NCBI GenBank assembly: GCA_964529265.1
Contig: CAZGVW010000190.1
Span: 1-64,000 of the forward strand
Length of the DNA stretch: 64,000 bases
Direction of reading: 5' to 3'
Origin: CAZGVW01 sp964529265
Lineage (GTDB): Bacteria; Planctomycetota; Phycisphaerae; Phycisphaerales; UBA1924
Shown: positions 35,502-44,627 of the stretch, piece by piece
Position numbering within the stretch: the stretch's first letter is position 1
How the letters are laid out: each line of letters begins with the position of its first letter
Made by a program: the position numbers and the translations under genes
Notes under the pieces: generated by a model
What the model was told of the DNA's origin: nothing
What the model saw: only the letters and a program-made list of their open reading frames with translations
Database searches by the model: none

Positions 35502-37493
35502 ATGGCTGATCTGAAGAGCATGAAGGGCATCTCGGCGCAGGACCGGAAGATGATCGCCGACGCGGAGGCGATGCTGGGTCCCGAGCCGTCGGAGATGGGG
35601 TTCATCAAGAACCTGTTCTGGGGCAACGTGCGAGAGGACCTGGTCTTCCCGTACCCGACGATCGACGCGGAGGAGACGGCGCGATGCGATCAACTGCTCG
35701 CCGCGCTCGACGACTACCTGCGCAACGAGCATCCCGCGGTTCAGATCGATCAGGAGCAGGAGATTCCGCGCTGGGTGATCGACCGGCTGTTCGAGATGGG
35801 CGTGATGGGGATGACGATCCCGCGCGAATACGGAGGCCTCGGGCTCGGCATCACGTCGTACAACCGGATTCTCGATCGCATCGGCGCCACATGCGGCTCG
35901 ACGGCGGTGCTCGTCTCGGCGCACCAATCGATCGGATGCAAGGCGATCATGCTCTTCGGGACGGATGAGCAGAAGAAAAAGTGGCTGCCCCACCTCGCCA
36001 AGGACTGGCTGTCCGCGTTCTGCCTCTCGGAGCCGAATGTCGGCTGCGACGCCGGCGGCCAGGAGACGCGGTGCGAACTCTCTCCGGATGGCAGCCACTA
36101 CATCATCAACGGCGAGAAGAAGTGGGCCACGTCGGGCGCCATCTCGGGCATCTTCACCGTGATGGCGAAGCAGAGGATCAAGGACGAAAAGACCGGCAAG
36201 GAGACGGAGCGCGTGACCGCCCTTGTCTGCACGCCCGAGATGGAGGGCGTGGACATCTTCCAGAAGAATCGGAGCAAGTGCGGCATCCGCGGCACGTGGC
36301 AGGCGCGGATTCGCTTCACCAACGCCCGGGCTCCGCGCGAGAACCTTCTGCACAAGGAGGGCAAGGGGCTGAATGTGGCGCTCTCATGCCTCAACTACGG
36401 GCGCTGCACGCTCTCGGCCGGCATGGTGGGCGCCGCGCGGCGGTGCATGGATCAGGCGATCAAGTGGTCGCAGACACGCTACCAGTTCGGGCGGCCGCTC
36501 TCCGCGTTTGAACTCATGCGCGAGAAAATCGCGCGGATGCCGGCCCTGTGCTACGCGATGGACGCGATGCTGTACATGACCACGGGCATGCTCGATCGCG
36601 ACGACGACGACATCATGCTCGAGACCGCCGTGTGCAAGGTGTTCTGCTCCGAAATGGGCTGGCGCGTGGTGAACGACTGCCTGCAGATCATGGGCGGCGA
36701 GTCGTACATGACTGAGAATGAGGTCGAGCGCGCATTCCGCGACAGCCGCATCAACATCATCGTCGAGGGCGCGAACGAGGTCATGCAGTCGTTCATCTTC
36801 GCCTATGGCGGCAAGCAGCTGGCGGAGCAGATGCTCGGCGTGCAGGGCGCCGTGGGATGGGATTCGTCGGAGGGCGCCGGCGCGAATCTGTGGCGGATCA
36901 TCCGCAACGGCCTGAACCCGACCATCGCCAGCCGCGCGATCCCGCTCGGCGCCGAAGTCGCCTTCGGGCTGCGCCGCCCGGCGCCGGAGGTCACCCGGCT
37001 GCACGGAGCGCTCGCGCCGTGGGCGGAGCGACTGAGCGCCAACACTCGCGAACTCAGCCACCAGTTCAAGATGGCCAGCAAGCGCTTCAAGGAGGAGATC
37101 GTCGGTCGGCAGTGCGTGCAGGCCCGCCTCGCGGACGCGGCCATGTGGATCCACGCCTCGGCGTGCGTGCTCTCGAAACTGGATCGGCAACTGCGTGCGG
37201 GCGAGGACGGCCTCGAGTTCGAGCGCGACAAGACCGCCGCCGAGCACTTCCTCGACATGGCGGACGTCGAGGTCCGCCGCTGTTTCGCGGCGCTCTACGA
37301 CAACGCGGATGCGAGCATGTTGCGGGCGGCCGAGGCGGCCCTCAAGCACAACGATACGCTTCCGAACGATCAGTTCGCGATCCCTGAAAGATCTCCCGTC
37401 GCCGCGGGCACGGGCAGGCAGCTGAACCACGATGCGATCAAGCAGTTCCCCGGCGACAGCGCGCACAGGCACGCGGGCGCCGGCCGCTCATGA
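35502..37493 (+). CDS. Acyl-CoA dehydrogenase with C-terminal extension
   Basis: A 663-residue flavin dehydrogenase. The first ~450 residues contain GMTIPREYGGLGLGITSYN, FCLSEPNVGCDAG, KKWATSGAISGIFTVM, RSKCGIRGTWQARIRFTNAR, RYQFGRPLSAFELMREKIAR and the catalytic-base region IVEGANEVMQSF near residue 420. The remaining ~220 residues form a helical domain like that of VLCAD/ACAD9 proteins. Isovaleryl-CoA dehydrogenases are usually about 390 residues, so either this enzyme replaces it in the leucine pathway or it acts on longer chains. It follows the crotonase gene by 68 bases. Confidence 0.93.
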   Translation: MADLKSMKGISAQDRKMIADAEAMLGPEPSEMGFIKNLFWGNVREDLVFPYPTIDAEETARCDQLLAALDDYLRNEHPAVQIDQEQEIPRWVIDRLFEMGVMGMTIPREYGGLGLGITSYNRILDRIGATCGSTAVLVSAHQSIGCKAIMLFGTDEQKKKWLPHLAKDWLSAFCLSEPNVGCDAGGQETRCELSPDGSHYIINGEKKWATSGAISGIFTVMAKQRIKDEKTGKETERVTALVCTPEMEGVDIFQKNRSKCGIRGTWQARIRFTNARAPRENLLHKEGKGLNVALSCLNYGRCTLSAGMVGAARRCMDQAIKWSQTRYQFGRPLSAFELMREKIARMPALCYAMDAMLYMTTGMLDRDDDDIMLETAVCKVFCSEMGWRVVNDCLQIMGGESYMTENEVERAFRDSRINIIVEGANEVMQSFIFAYGGKQLAEQMLGVQGAVGWDSSEGAGANLWRIIRNGLNPTIASRAIPLGAEVAFGLRRPAPEVTRLHGALAPWAERLSANTRELSHQFKMASKRFKEEIVGRQCVQARLADAAMWIHASACVLSKLDRQLRAGEDGLEFERDKTAAEHFLDMADVEVRRCFAALYDNADASMLRAAEAALKHNDTLPNDQFAIPERSPVAAGTGRQLNHDAIKQFPGDSAHRHAGAGRS

Positions 37494-37588
37494 CACGATT
37501 CTGAATGGCTTCGATAGGACGGCCTCGCTCACAAGCGCGCCGAGCAGGATCAAGGCTCAAGAACGCCGGTTCACCGGAGGATTGACCA

Positions 37589-38671
37589 ATGGTTTTCGAG
37601 CAGATGGGCGATCGCGGCCACGAAAACGTGCTGTTCTGCCAGGACGCCCGCACCGGCCTGCGGGGCGTGATTGCGGTCCATAACACTACGCTCGGCCCCG
37701 CGCTCGGCGGTGTCCGCCGCTGGGCCTATCGAAGCGAGGCGGATGCGCTGAACGACGTCCTCCGCCTGAGCCAGGCCATGACCTACAAGGCCGCCGCCGC
37801 CGACCTGCCCATGGGCGGCGCCAAAAGCGTCATCTGGTCGCACTCGCCGGACGACCCCCCCACCGAGGCCCTCGCCCGGGCCATGGGCCGCTTCGTCGAT
37901 CGCCTGCACGGCCTGTACATCGCCGCGGAGGATGTCGGCGTCGATACGCAGTTCATCGATTGGATGGCCCTCGAGACCAAGCACGTCATGGGCGGCGAGA
38001 AGGTGGCTCGCGGCGGCGACCCCGCGCCCTACACCGCCCTCGGCGTGATCTCCGCGATGCGCGGCGCCCTGCGTCACACCGGCAAGTCGCCTTCATTGAA
38101 CGGCGTCACCATCGCCGTCCAAGGCCTCGGCGCCCTGGGGACAAATGTCTGCCGCATCGCCGCGGCTGAGGGCGCCAAACTGGTCGTCACCGATATCGTC
38201 GAGGAGCGGGTGGACCGGGCCGTGAAGCAGTTCGGCGCCCGCGCGGCCGCCTCCGATCAGATCATCGAGACCCGTTGCGATGTTCTCTGCCCGTGCGCGC
38301 TGGGCGGCGTCGTGAAGGCCAACAACATTCCCACGCTCAAGTGCGCGATCGTCGCGCCGGGCGCCAACAACGTGCTGGCTGACCCGGATGAGGACTCCGC
38401 ACTGCTGCACGGCCGCGGCATCATCTACTGCCCGGATTTCGTCGCCAACGGCGGTGGATTGCTCCAACTCGCCGGCCTCTGGTGCGGATTCACCGAGCAG
38501 GAGCTGGATCGCCGCATCCGCAACATCGAGAACGTCATGGTTCAGATTCTGAAGGATGCGGAGCGGCTGGGCTCCGGCCACGCCGCCGCGATCGCTTACG
38601 CCCAGAAGCGGCTCGACGCCGGGAAGCCGCTCGCCGAAACACCCGCATCGAGCACCATCCGGAGCGCCTGA
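37589..38671 (+). CDS. Leucine dehydrogenase (Glu/Leu/Phe/Val family)
   Basis: NAD-dependent oxidative deamination of branched-chain amino acids, the entry step of the cluster. The 360-residue protein has GPALGGVRRW, TYKAAAADLPMGGAKSVI with the lysines Lys67 and Lys79 expected in the active site, AEDVGVDTQFIDWM and the Rossmann motif VQGLGALGTNVCR. The length and the lack of the large GDH domain favour leucine over glutamate dehydrogenase. GGAGG lies eight bases before the ATG. The stop overlaps the E1alpha start as TGATG. Confidence 0.93.
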   Translation: MVFEQMGDRGHENVLFCQDARTGLRGVIAVHNTTLGPALGGVRRWAYRSEADALNDVLRLSQAMTYKAAAADLPMGGAKSVIWSHSPDDPPTEALARAMGRFVDRLHGLYIAAEDVGVDTQFIDWMALETKHVMGGEKVARGGDPAPYTALGVISAMRGALRHTGKSPSLNGVTIAVQGLGALGTNVCRIAAAEGAKLVVTDIVEERVDRAVKQFGARAAASDQIIETRCDVLCPCALGGVVKANNIPTLKCAIVAPGANNVLADPDEDSALLHGRGIIYCPDFVANGGGLLQLAGLWCGFTEQELDRRIRNIENVMVQILKDAERLGSGHAAAIAYAQKRLDAGKPLAETPASSTIRSA

Positions 38672-39789
38672 TGCCCATCAAGACCGTCTATCGCGCGAAG
38701 ATCGACTACGTCCAGATTCTCGACGAGCACGGCAAGTTCGACGAGAAACTCGGCAAGGGCGCACTCACCGATGAGCAGGTGGTGCGCCTGTACGAGCACA
38801 TGTGCATCTGCCGGCACTACGACGAGGTGGCCTTCAAGCTCCAGCGCTCCGGCCGCATGGGCACCTATCCCCAGAACATGGGGCAGGAGGCGATCGGCGC
38901 CGTGGCCCTCGCGTCGGAGCGGCAGGACTGGATGGTCCCCTGCTACCGCGAGAACACGGCCCTCTTCCTCCACGGCCTGCCGATGGAGAAGATTCTGCTC
39001 CACTGGATGGGCGATGAGCGCGGCAACCAGATCCCGCCGGGCGTGAACATTCTGCCCATCTCGATCCCGATCGGCACGCACATGCTGCATGCCGCGGGCA
39101 TTGCGTGGGCGCTCAAACTGCGGAAGCAGAAGGCGGTCGCCTTCACGTTCTTCGGCGATGGCGCGACGAGCGAAGGTGATTTCCACGAGGCGATGAACTT
39201 CGCCGGCGCGCTGAAACTGCCCGTCGTTTTCATCTGCCAGAACAACCAGTGGGCGATCTCGGTGCCGCGCTCGCGCCAGACCGCATCGGAAACCTTCGCC
39301 CAGAAAGGCCTCGCCTACGGCGCGGAGGTCATTCAGTGCGACGGCAACGACATCTTCGCCGTCTACAAGGTCGCGAAGGAGGCCCGGCAGCGGGCGCTCA
39401 AGGACGGCAAGCCGACGCTCATCGAGTCCATCACCTATCGCCTCGGCGATCACACCACCGCCGACGACGCGCGGCGATACCGCGATGCGGCGGAACTCGA
39501 ATCGTGGAAGAAAAAGGATCCGCTGATCCGCGTGCGCAAGTTCCTTGAGACTCGCGATCTGTGGTCGGAGGACAAGCAGAAATCCCTCGACGCCAGGGCC
39601 AAGGAGATCGTGGTCAAGGTCGTGAAGAACGCCGAGGGCATCGAGAAGCCGACGACCGACGACATCTTCGATCACACCTTCGCCGAGCTGCCCGGGGAGA
39701 TCCGCCTCCAGCGCGACACGATGCAGACGCACTCCCTCGGCCAGTTCCCGGAGCAGGAGACGCTGCGGCGCGCGGCGCAGCAGGCGTGA
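38671..39789 (+). CDS. 2-Oxoacid dehydrogenase E1 alpha subunit
   Basis: ThDP-dependent decarboxylase subunit of a branched-chain 2-oxoacid or pyruvate dehydrogenase complex. The 372 residues include GTYPQNMGQEAIGAVAL, PCYRENTALFLHGLP, the ThDP motif GDGATSEGDFHEAMNFAG...NN and TYRLGDHTTADDARRYR. Sequence style is that of the Gram-positive heterotetrameric PDH/BCKDH type, which can accept both substrates; leucine dehydrogenase directly upstream with a one-base overlap makes the branched-chain assignment more likely. Translation is probably coupled to that gene. Confidence 0.93.
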   Translation: MPIKTVYRAKIDYVQILDEHGKFDEKLGKGALTDEQVVRLYEHMCICRHYDEVAFKLQRSGRMGTYPQNMGQEAIGAVALASERQDWMVPCYRENTALFLHGLPMEKILLHWMGDERGNQIPPGVNILPISIPIGTHMLHAAGIAWALKLRKQKAVAFTFFGDGATSEGDFHEAMNFAGALKLPVVFICQNNQWAISVPRSRQTASETFAQKGLAYGAEVIQCDGNDIFAVYKVAKEARQRALKDGKPTLIESITYRLGDHTTADDARRYRDAAELESWKKKDPLIRVRKFLETRDLWSEDKQKSLDARAKEIVVKVVKNAEGIEKPTTDDIFDHTFAELPGEIRLQRDTMQTHSLGQFPEQETLRRAAQQA

Positions 39790-39796
39790 CCCGGCC

Positions 39797-40072
39797 ATGC
39801 TTGTCCGACTCACCGATCAGAACGGCGGCGATGTCTGGGTGAACCCAGTTCACGTCCGCTACGTTCAGCGCGGCAAGAAGCATACGGAGCTCGTGATGGG
39901 ACTCGGAATGGGATGGTCGGGCGTATGGTCGCTCAAGGTGCAGGAGGCGCCGGATGTTGTCTCGGAGGCGCTGAACGCCGGCATGCCCGCTCTGAGCCTC
40001 TACGTCCCCGATGATCAGGAAGAAGCCGCGGCCCGGGCGGCAGCCGCCGCGGCGGTGGCGACTTCGGGATGA
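39797..40072 (+). CDS. Small FlbD-like protein between E1 genes
   Basis: A 91-residue protein that begins LVRLTDQNGGDVWVNPVHV, similar in pattern to FlbD-type proteins (hydrophobic-x-LT-x-NG...-VNP), and continues KKHTELVMGLGMGWSGVWSL. The last 15 residues are an Ala-rich tail. FlbD relatives are associated with flagellar genes, but there are none here, so any link to the dehydrogenase is an inference from its position seven bases after E1alpha and 51 before E1beta. Confidence 0.7.
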   Translation: MLVRLTDQNGGDVWVNPVHVRYVQRGKKHTELVMGLGMGWSGVWSLKVQEAPDVVSEALNAGMPALSLYVPDDQEEAAARAAAAAAVATSG

Positions 40073-40123
40073 GCCGCATCGATCTCACTCTCGGCGGGAG
40101 CCGGATTCAGGACTGACCCACGC

Positions 40124-41098
40124 ATGGCCAATCTCACACTCGTACAGGCAATCAACCTGGCCCTCGCGCAGGAGATGGAGGCGGATGACCGCGTCGTCCT
40201 TCTCGGCGAGGACATCGGCCGCAACGGCGGCGTCTTCCGTGTCACGGAGGGCCTGCAGGCGCGATTCGGCGAGGATCGCGTCGTGGATACGCCCCTCGCG
40301 GAGTCGGGCATCATGGGCGCCGCGATCGGCCTCGCCATCGCAGGCATGCGCCCGATCCCCGAGATTCAGTTCGAGGGGTTCCTCGGCCCGGCATACGACC
40401 AGCTGGTGAACCACGGCGGGCGGTACCGCACGCGCAGCCGCGGGAGCGTGACGATCCCGCTCACGGTCCGCGTGCCCGTGGGCGGCGGCATTCACGCGCC
40501 GGAACTGCACTCAGATTCCCCGGAGGCGATCTACGCGCACCATCCCGGCCTCAAGGTGGTCATGCCCGCCTCGCCCTATGACGCCAAGGGCCTGCTCATC
40601 AGCGCCATCCGCGATCCCGACCCCGTGATCTTCTTCGAGCCCAAGCGAATCTACCGTGCGTTCCGCGAAGAAACGCCCGAAGACGAGTACACCATCCCCA
40701 TCGGCGAGGCGAAGATCGTCGAGGAGGGCGAGGACCTCACCATCGTCACGTGGGGCGCGACCGTGCTCCAGTGCCTCGAGGCGATGGACCACTTGCCCGA
40801 CGATCTCAGCGTCGAACTCATCGACCTCCGCACGATCTATCCGTTCGACGCCGATTGCATCGCCGAATCCGTCAAGAAGACCGGCCGCTGCGTCGTGGTG
40901 CACGAGGCGCCCAGGACGTCCGGCTTCGGCGCCGAGATCGCGACAACCATCCAGGAGCGCTGCTTCCTGCACCTCCAGGCGCCCGTGCAGCGCGTCACCG
41001 GTTTCGACACGGTCATGCCGTACTACAAACTTGAACTCGATTACCTGCCCGAGGCGAAGCGGATCGCGGACGGCGTGCTTGCGTGCGCGGCGTTTTGA
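40124..41098 (+). CDS. 2-Oxoacid dehydrogenase E1 beta subunit
   Basis: Partner of E1alpha that completes the ThDP site. The 324 residues carry LLGEDIGRNGGVFRVTEGL, DTPLAESGIMGAAIGLAIAG, EIQFEGFLGPAYDQLVNHGG, VPVGGGIHAPELHSDSPEA, PDPVIFFEPKRIYRAFREE and the C-terminal transketolase domain (VELIDLRTIYPFDADCI, VVVHEAPRTSGFG). Length and motifs are those of PdhB/BkdB. It lies between the FlbD-like gene and E2. Confidence 0.95.
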   Translation: MANLTLVQAINLALAQEMEADDRVVLLGEDIGRNGGVFRVTEGLQARFGEDRVVDTPLAESGIMGAAIGLAIAGMRPIPEIQFEGFLGPAYDQLVNHGGRYRTRSRGSVTIPLTVRVPVGGGIHAPELHSDSPEAIYAHHPGLKVVMPASPYDAKGLLISAIRDPDPVIFFEPKRIYRAFREETPEDEYTIPIGEAKIVEEGEDLTIVTWGATVLQCLEAMDHLPDDLSVELIDLRTIYPFDADCIAESVKKTGRCVVVHEAPRTSGFGAEIATTIQERCFLHLQAPVQRVTGFDTVMPYYKLELDYLPEAKRIADGVLACAAF

Positions 41099-41163
41099 CC
41101 ACGCTTGAACAAACCCCCCACCGCTCCTTGACCCAGCCCCCCAAACCCCCGACCCTATCCATC

Positions 41164-42594
41164 ATGGCCCACGCGAAGTCTTCCGATCCCAACGTCTTCA
41201 TCCTGCCCGACCTCGGCGAGGGCGTGCACGAGGCTGAACTCATCAAGTGGCGCGTCAGCCCGGGCGACACCGTCGAGGAGCATGACATCCTCGCCGAGAT
41301 GGAGACGGACAAGGCCTTGGTCGAGGTCCCCAGCCCCCGCGGCGGCGTCATCGGCACGCTGCACGGCGAGCCGGGCCAGATTCTGAAGGTCGGCGAACCC
41401 CTGGTCACCTATGGAGGCGGCTCAGGAGGAGCCGGCCAGCCGCGGGCTGAGAAATCCGGCGCCGCGGCCAGGGCGGTTGAATCGGCCCCTCCGTCGCGAT
41501 CCCGGGAGGCCGCGGCCGAGGAGCGGGAGGACGCGGGAACCGTCGTCGGCAATCTCAGTGCGAATCCCTCAGTCGAGCGGAAGGATGGAAAGGCACTGGC
41601 GACGCCCGCCGTCCGCCGCCTCGCTCGAGACCTTGGCGTTGACATCGATTCGATCGCCGGGAGCGGCCTGGGAGGCCGCGTCACCGATCGCGATGTCCGG
41701 GCCGCGGCTGATTCCGGCGGCGGCCGGTCCGCCGCGGCAACCGCCCGCCCGGCGGCCCGGAGAGAGCCCCACACGAACAACGGCCCCACCACCGTCGCCC
41801 CGGCCCACGCGGAGCGCCGCGTGGCGGATGAGATGTCCGCCGCGGCTCTGGCCGTTCGCGTGGCGGGGGGCGGCGTGCCGGCCCCGGCGCCCGCGGCTGG
41901 AGTGCAGCGCGTGCCCTTCCGCGGCACGAGGCGCACGATCGCCAAACGCCTGCGGGAATCCGTTGACACCGCGGTCCATTTCACCGTGATGGATGAGGCG
42001 GAGGTCTCGGCGCTCGATGCTGCACGTTCGCAGTTGCAGAAAGCGAGCGGGGAGAAGGTTTCCTATCTGCCGTTTGTGGTCTCGGCCGTGTGCCGGGCGC
42101 TGCGCGAGTTCCCCTCGCTGAACGCGACGGTGAATGACGAGGCGGAGGAGATTCTGCGGTACGGCGCCGTGCATATGGGCATCGCCACGGATACGGAGCA
42201 TGGGCTCTCGGTGCCCGTGATTCCGGACGCCGATACGCTCGGCCTGCTCGAGATCGGCCGGCACGTCACGGAACTGGCGAGGATGACGCGCGAGCGCTCC
42301 ATCCCGCGCGACCGGCTCATGGGCAGCACGTTCACCATCAGCAATGTCGGGTCCTATGCCGGCCGGTTCGCGACCCCGGTGATCAACTATCCGGAAGTCG
42401 CGATCCTCGCGGTCGGGCGTGTGCGCGATGGCGTTGTGGCGGACAACGGCGCGATCAGGGTGGGCAAACTTCTGCCGCTGAGCCTGGCGTGCGATCACCG
42501 CGTGGTGGACGGCGCGGAAGGGGCCCGCTGCCTGGCGCGCATCATCGAACTCCTGAAGAAGCCGGAAACACTGCTGGCGCCCGCGCGAGGCTGA
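41164..42594 (+). CDS. 2-Oxoacid dehydrogenase E2 (dihydrolipoamide acyltransferase)
   Basis: Core of the complex, moving the acyl group from E1 to CoA. The 476 residues have one lipoyl domain (LPDLGEGVHEAEL, lipoylated Lys50 in METDKALVEV), a long Ala/Pro/Arg linker, the E3/E1-binding domain (ATPAVRRLARDLGVDI...GRVTDRDV) and the catalytic domain ending DHRVVDGAEGARCLARI. The ATG at 41164 starts the lipoyl domain. No E3 gene is in the window. LipB, which would help to lipoylate this subunit, is encoded at 50-51 kb. Confidence 0.95.
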   Translation: MAHAKSSDPNVFILPDLGEGVHEAELIKWRVSPGDTVEEHDILAEMETDKALVEVPSPRGGVIGTLHGEPGQILKVGEPLVTYGGGSGGAGQPRAEKSGAAARAVESAPPSRSREAAAEEREDAGTVVGNLSANPSVERKDGKALATPAVRRLARDLGVDIDSIAGSGLGGRVTDRDVRAAADSGGGRSAAATARPAARREPHTNNGPTTVAPAHAERRVADEMSAAALAVRVAGGGVPAPAPAAGVQRVPFRGTRRTIAKRLRESVDTAVHFTVMDEAEVSALDAARSQLQKASGEKVSYLPFVVSAVCRALREFPSLNATVNDEAEEILRYGAVHMGIATDTEHGLSVPVIPDADTLGLLEIGRHVTELARMTRERSIPRDRLMGSTFTISNVGSYAGRFATPVINYPEVAILAVGRVRDGVVADNGAIRVGKLLPLSLACDHRVVDGAEGARCLARIIELLKKPETLLAPARG

Positions 42595-42597
42595 GTT

Positions 42598-43086
42598 TCA
42601 CGTCGCGGCGGCAAGTTCAAATGCGATGGGCGCCACCGCGCCCGGCGCATACAGCGGGTGCCGAGGCGACCCCTGGCGCGTCACCCCAAGGCACATCGGC
42701 CGGCAGACTCCGATGAGCAGCGCCTTGACCTCGAGATCGCGATCGAAGAGCCGGCCGCGGTCGCCCCAGCCGGCGACGACCAGATCAGCCCGGGTGGCCG
42801 CGGTGGTCACACAGGCGTCGTTGTCAGGGCCGTTCGGCCGTGCGCAGCGGCTCAGTGACGCGGGGTCGGCCGCGCGCCATGAGAACAGGTTGACCACTTC
42901 GAGGCGGCCGTAGCCCCATGCCTGGGCGAACCCCAGGCATCGCCTGATCGTGGGGTCGTCTCTCTCAGCGTCCGCGAGGCTCGGATTCAGCATGACGAAT
43001 GCGACGACCGGCCCCTCACCCCAGGTTCGCCAGAGGTGATAGCGGTGCCTCCCGGTCTTGTCGAACACAGCCCCGCACTTCAGCAT
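42598..43086 (-). CDS. DUF1643 family protein
   Basis: A 162-residue protein with the DUF1643 signature: [59 protein letters not shown] and [15 protein letters not shown]. The family is widespread and uncharacterised, often near mobile or phage genes. Its stop lies three bases from that of the convergent E2 gene. TACCCT lies six bases before the ATG and there is no Shine-Dalgarno. Confidence 0.88.
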   Translation of the reverse strand: MLKCGAVFDKTGRHRYHLWRTWGEGPVVAFVMLNPSLADAERDDPTIRRCLGFAQAWGYGRLEVVNLFSWRAADPASLSRCARPNGPDNDACVTTAATRADLVVAGWGDRGRLFDRDLEVKALLIGVCRPMCLGVTRQGSPRHPLYAPGAVAPIAFELAAAT

Positions 43087-43157
43087 TGGGACAGGGTAGG
43101 GGAAGCGGCGCGGCGCCGCCCGCGCCGGGCCGGCTCGCTGCTACCATCGCGTCCGCC

Positions 43158-44600
43158 ATGGCGACGCACTCGACATCAACGTCTCCCGTCCCTTCGCAGG
43201 CCGCCTCCGCGCCGATCAGCGTTGCTCAGGCCCTGCGGACCGCGCCCGGCGCCGCCGCGACCGTGCGGGGCTGGGTCAGGACGCGCAGGGACTCCAAGGC
43301 CGGCCTCTCCTTCATCGCGGTCACGGATGGATCGTGCTTCGACACGCTTCAGATCGTGGCGCCGGGCGATCTGCCGAACTACCGGGACGAGGTGACGCGC
43401 CTCACCGCGGGCTGCGCCATCGAAGCGGATGGCGAACTCGTCGAGTCGCAGGGCAAGGGGCAGTCCGTCGAGATGCAGGCGAAGGCGATCCGAGTGGTGG
43501 GCTGGGTGGAGAACCCGGACAATTACCCGATCGCCCAGAAGCGGCACACGTTCGAGTATCTGCGCGAAGTAGCGCATCTGCGCTCGCGGACGAATACCTT
43601 CGGCGCCGTGGCGCGCGTGCGGCACTGCCTCGCGATGGCCGTGCACCGGTTCTTCCACGACCGCGGCTTCTTCTGGATCCACACGCCCATCATCACGGGG
43701 AGCGACTGCGAAGGCGCGGGCCAGATGTTCCGCGTCAGCACGCTGGACCTCGCCAACCTGCCGCGCACGCCGGAGGGGAAGCCGGATTTTTCGGAAGATT
43801 TCTTCGGCAAGGAAGCGCATCTCACGGTCTCGGGGCAGCTCAACGTCGAGACCTACTGCTGCGCGCTGAGCAAGGTCTACACCTTCGGCCCCACCTTCCG
43901 TGCAGAGAACAGCAACACGAGCCGCCACCTGGCGGAGTTCTGGATGATCGAGCCGGAGGTGGCCTTCGCCGATCTGAACGACAACGCCGACCTCGCCGAG
44001 GCGTTCGTCAAGCAACTGCTGAAGACGGTGCTCGACGAACGGGCCGACGACATGGCCTTCTTCAACGAGCGCATCGACACCGGCCTCCTGGCGCGCCTGA
44101 CCCACGTCATGGAGTCCCCGTTCGAGCGCATCGACTACACGGAGGCCGTGTCGATCCTGGAAAAGTCCGGGAAGGCGTTCGAGTATCCCGTCTCCTGGGG
44201 CGCGGACCTGCAATCCGAGCACGAGCGGTATCTCACGGAGGAGCACATCAAGCGCCCGGTGATCGTGATGAACTACCCCAAGCAGATCAAAGCGTTCTAC
44301 ATGCGCCAGAACGACGATGGTCGCACCGTGCGCGCCATGGACGTCCTCGCCCCCGGCATCGGCGAGATCATCGGCGGCTCCCAGCGCGAAGAACGCCTCG
44401 ACATACTCGACCGCCGCATCGATGAGATGGGCCTGCACAAGCCGGATTACTGGTGGTACCGCGACCTGCGCCGCTACGGCACGGTCCCCCACGCGGGCTT
44501 CGGCCTCGGCTTCGAGCGGCTCGTGCTCTTCTGCACGGGCATGGCGAACATCCGGGATGTCATCCCGTTCCCGCGTACGCCGAAGAACGCTGAGTTCTGA
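43158..44600 (+). CDS. asnS: Asparaginyl-tRNA synthetase
   Basis: Class IIb synthetase that charges tRNA-Asn. The 480 residues show an N-terminal OB fold ([20 protein letters not shown]), motif 2 region [20 protein letters not shown] and motif 3 [20 protein letters not shown], with the NSNTSRHL wording of AsnRS rather than AspRS. The first ~25 residues are a Ser/Pro/Ala extension. The ATG at 43158 is preceded by TACCAT ten bases upstream. It converges on ftsI. Confidence 0.96.
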   Translation: MATHSTSTSPVPSQAASAPISVAQALRTAPGAAATVRGWVRTRRDSKAGLSFIAVTDGSCFDTLQIVAPGDLPNYRDEVTRLTAGCAIEADGELVESQGKGQSVEMQAKAIRVVGWVENPDNYPIAQKRHTFEYLREVAHLRSRTNTFGAVARVRHCLAMAVHRFFHDRGFFWIHTPIITGSDCEGAGQMFRVSTLDLANLPRTPEGKPDFSEDFFGKEAHLTVSGQLNVETYCCALSKVYTFGPTFRAENSNTSRHLAEFWMIEPEVAFADLNDNADLAEAFVKQLLKTVLDERADDMAFFNERIDTGLLARLTHVMESPFERIDYTEAVSILEKSGKAFEYPVSWGADLQSEHERYLTEEHIKRPVIVMNYPKQIKAFYMRQNDDGRTVRAMDVLAPGIGEIIGGSQREERLDILDRRIDEMGLHKPDYWWYRDLRRYGTVPHAGFGLGFERLVLFCTGMANIRDVIPFPRTPKNAEF

Positions 44601-44627
44601 GACCGGCCGGAAGCCGCGGAGGCTCCG

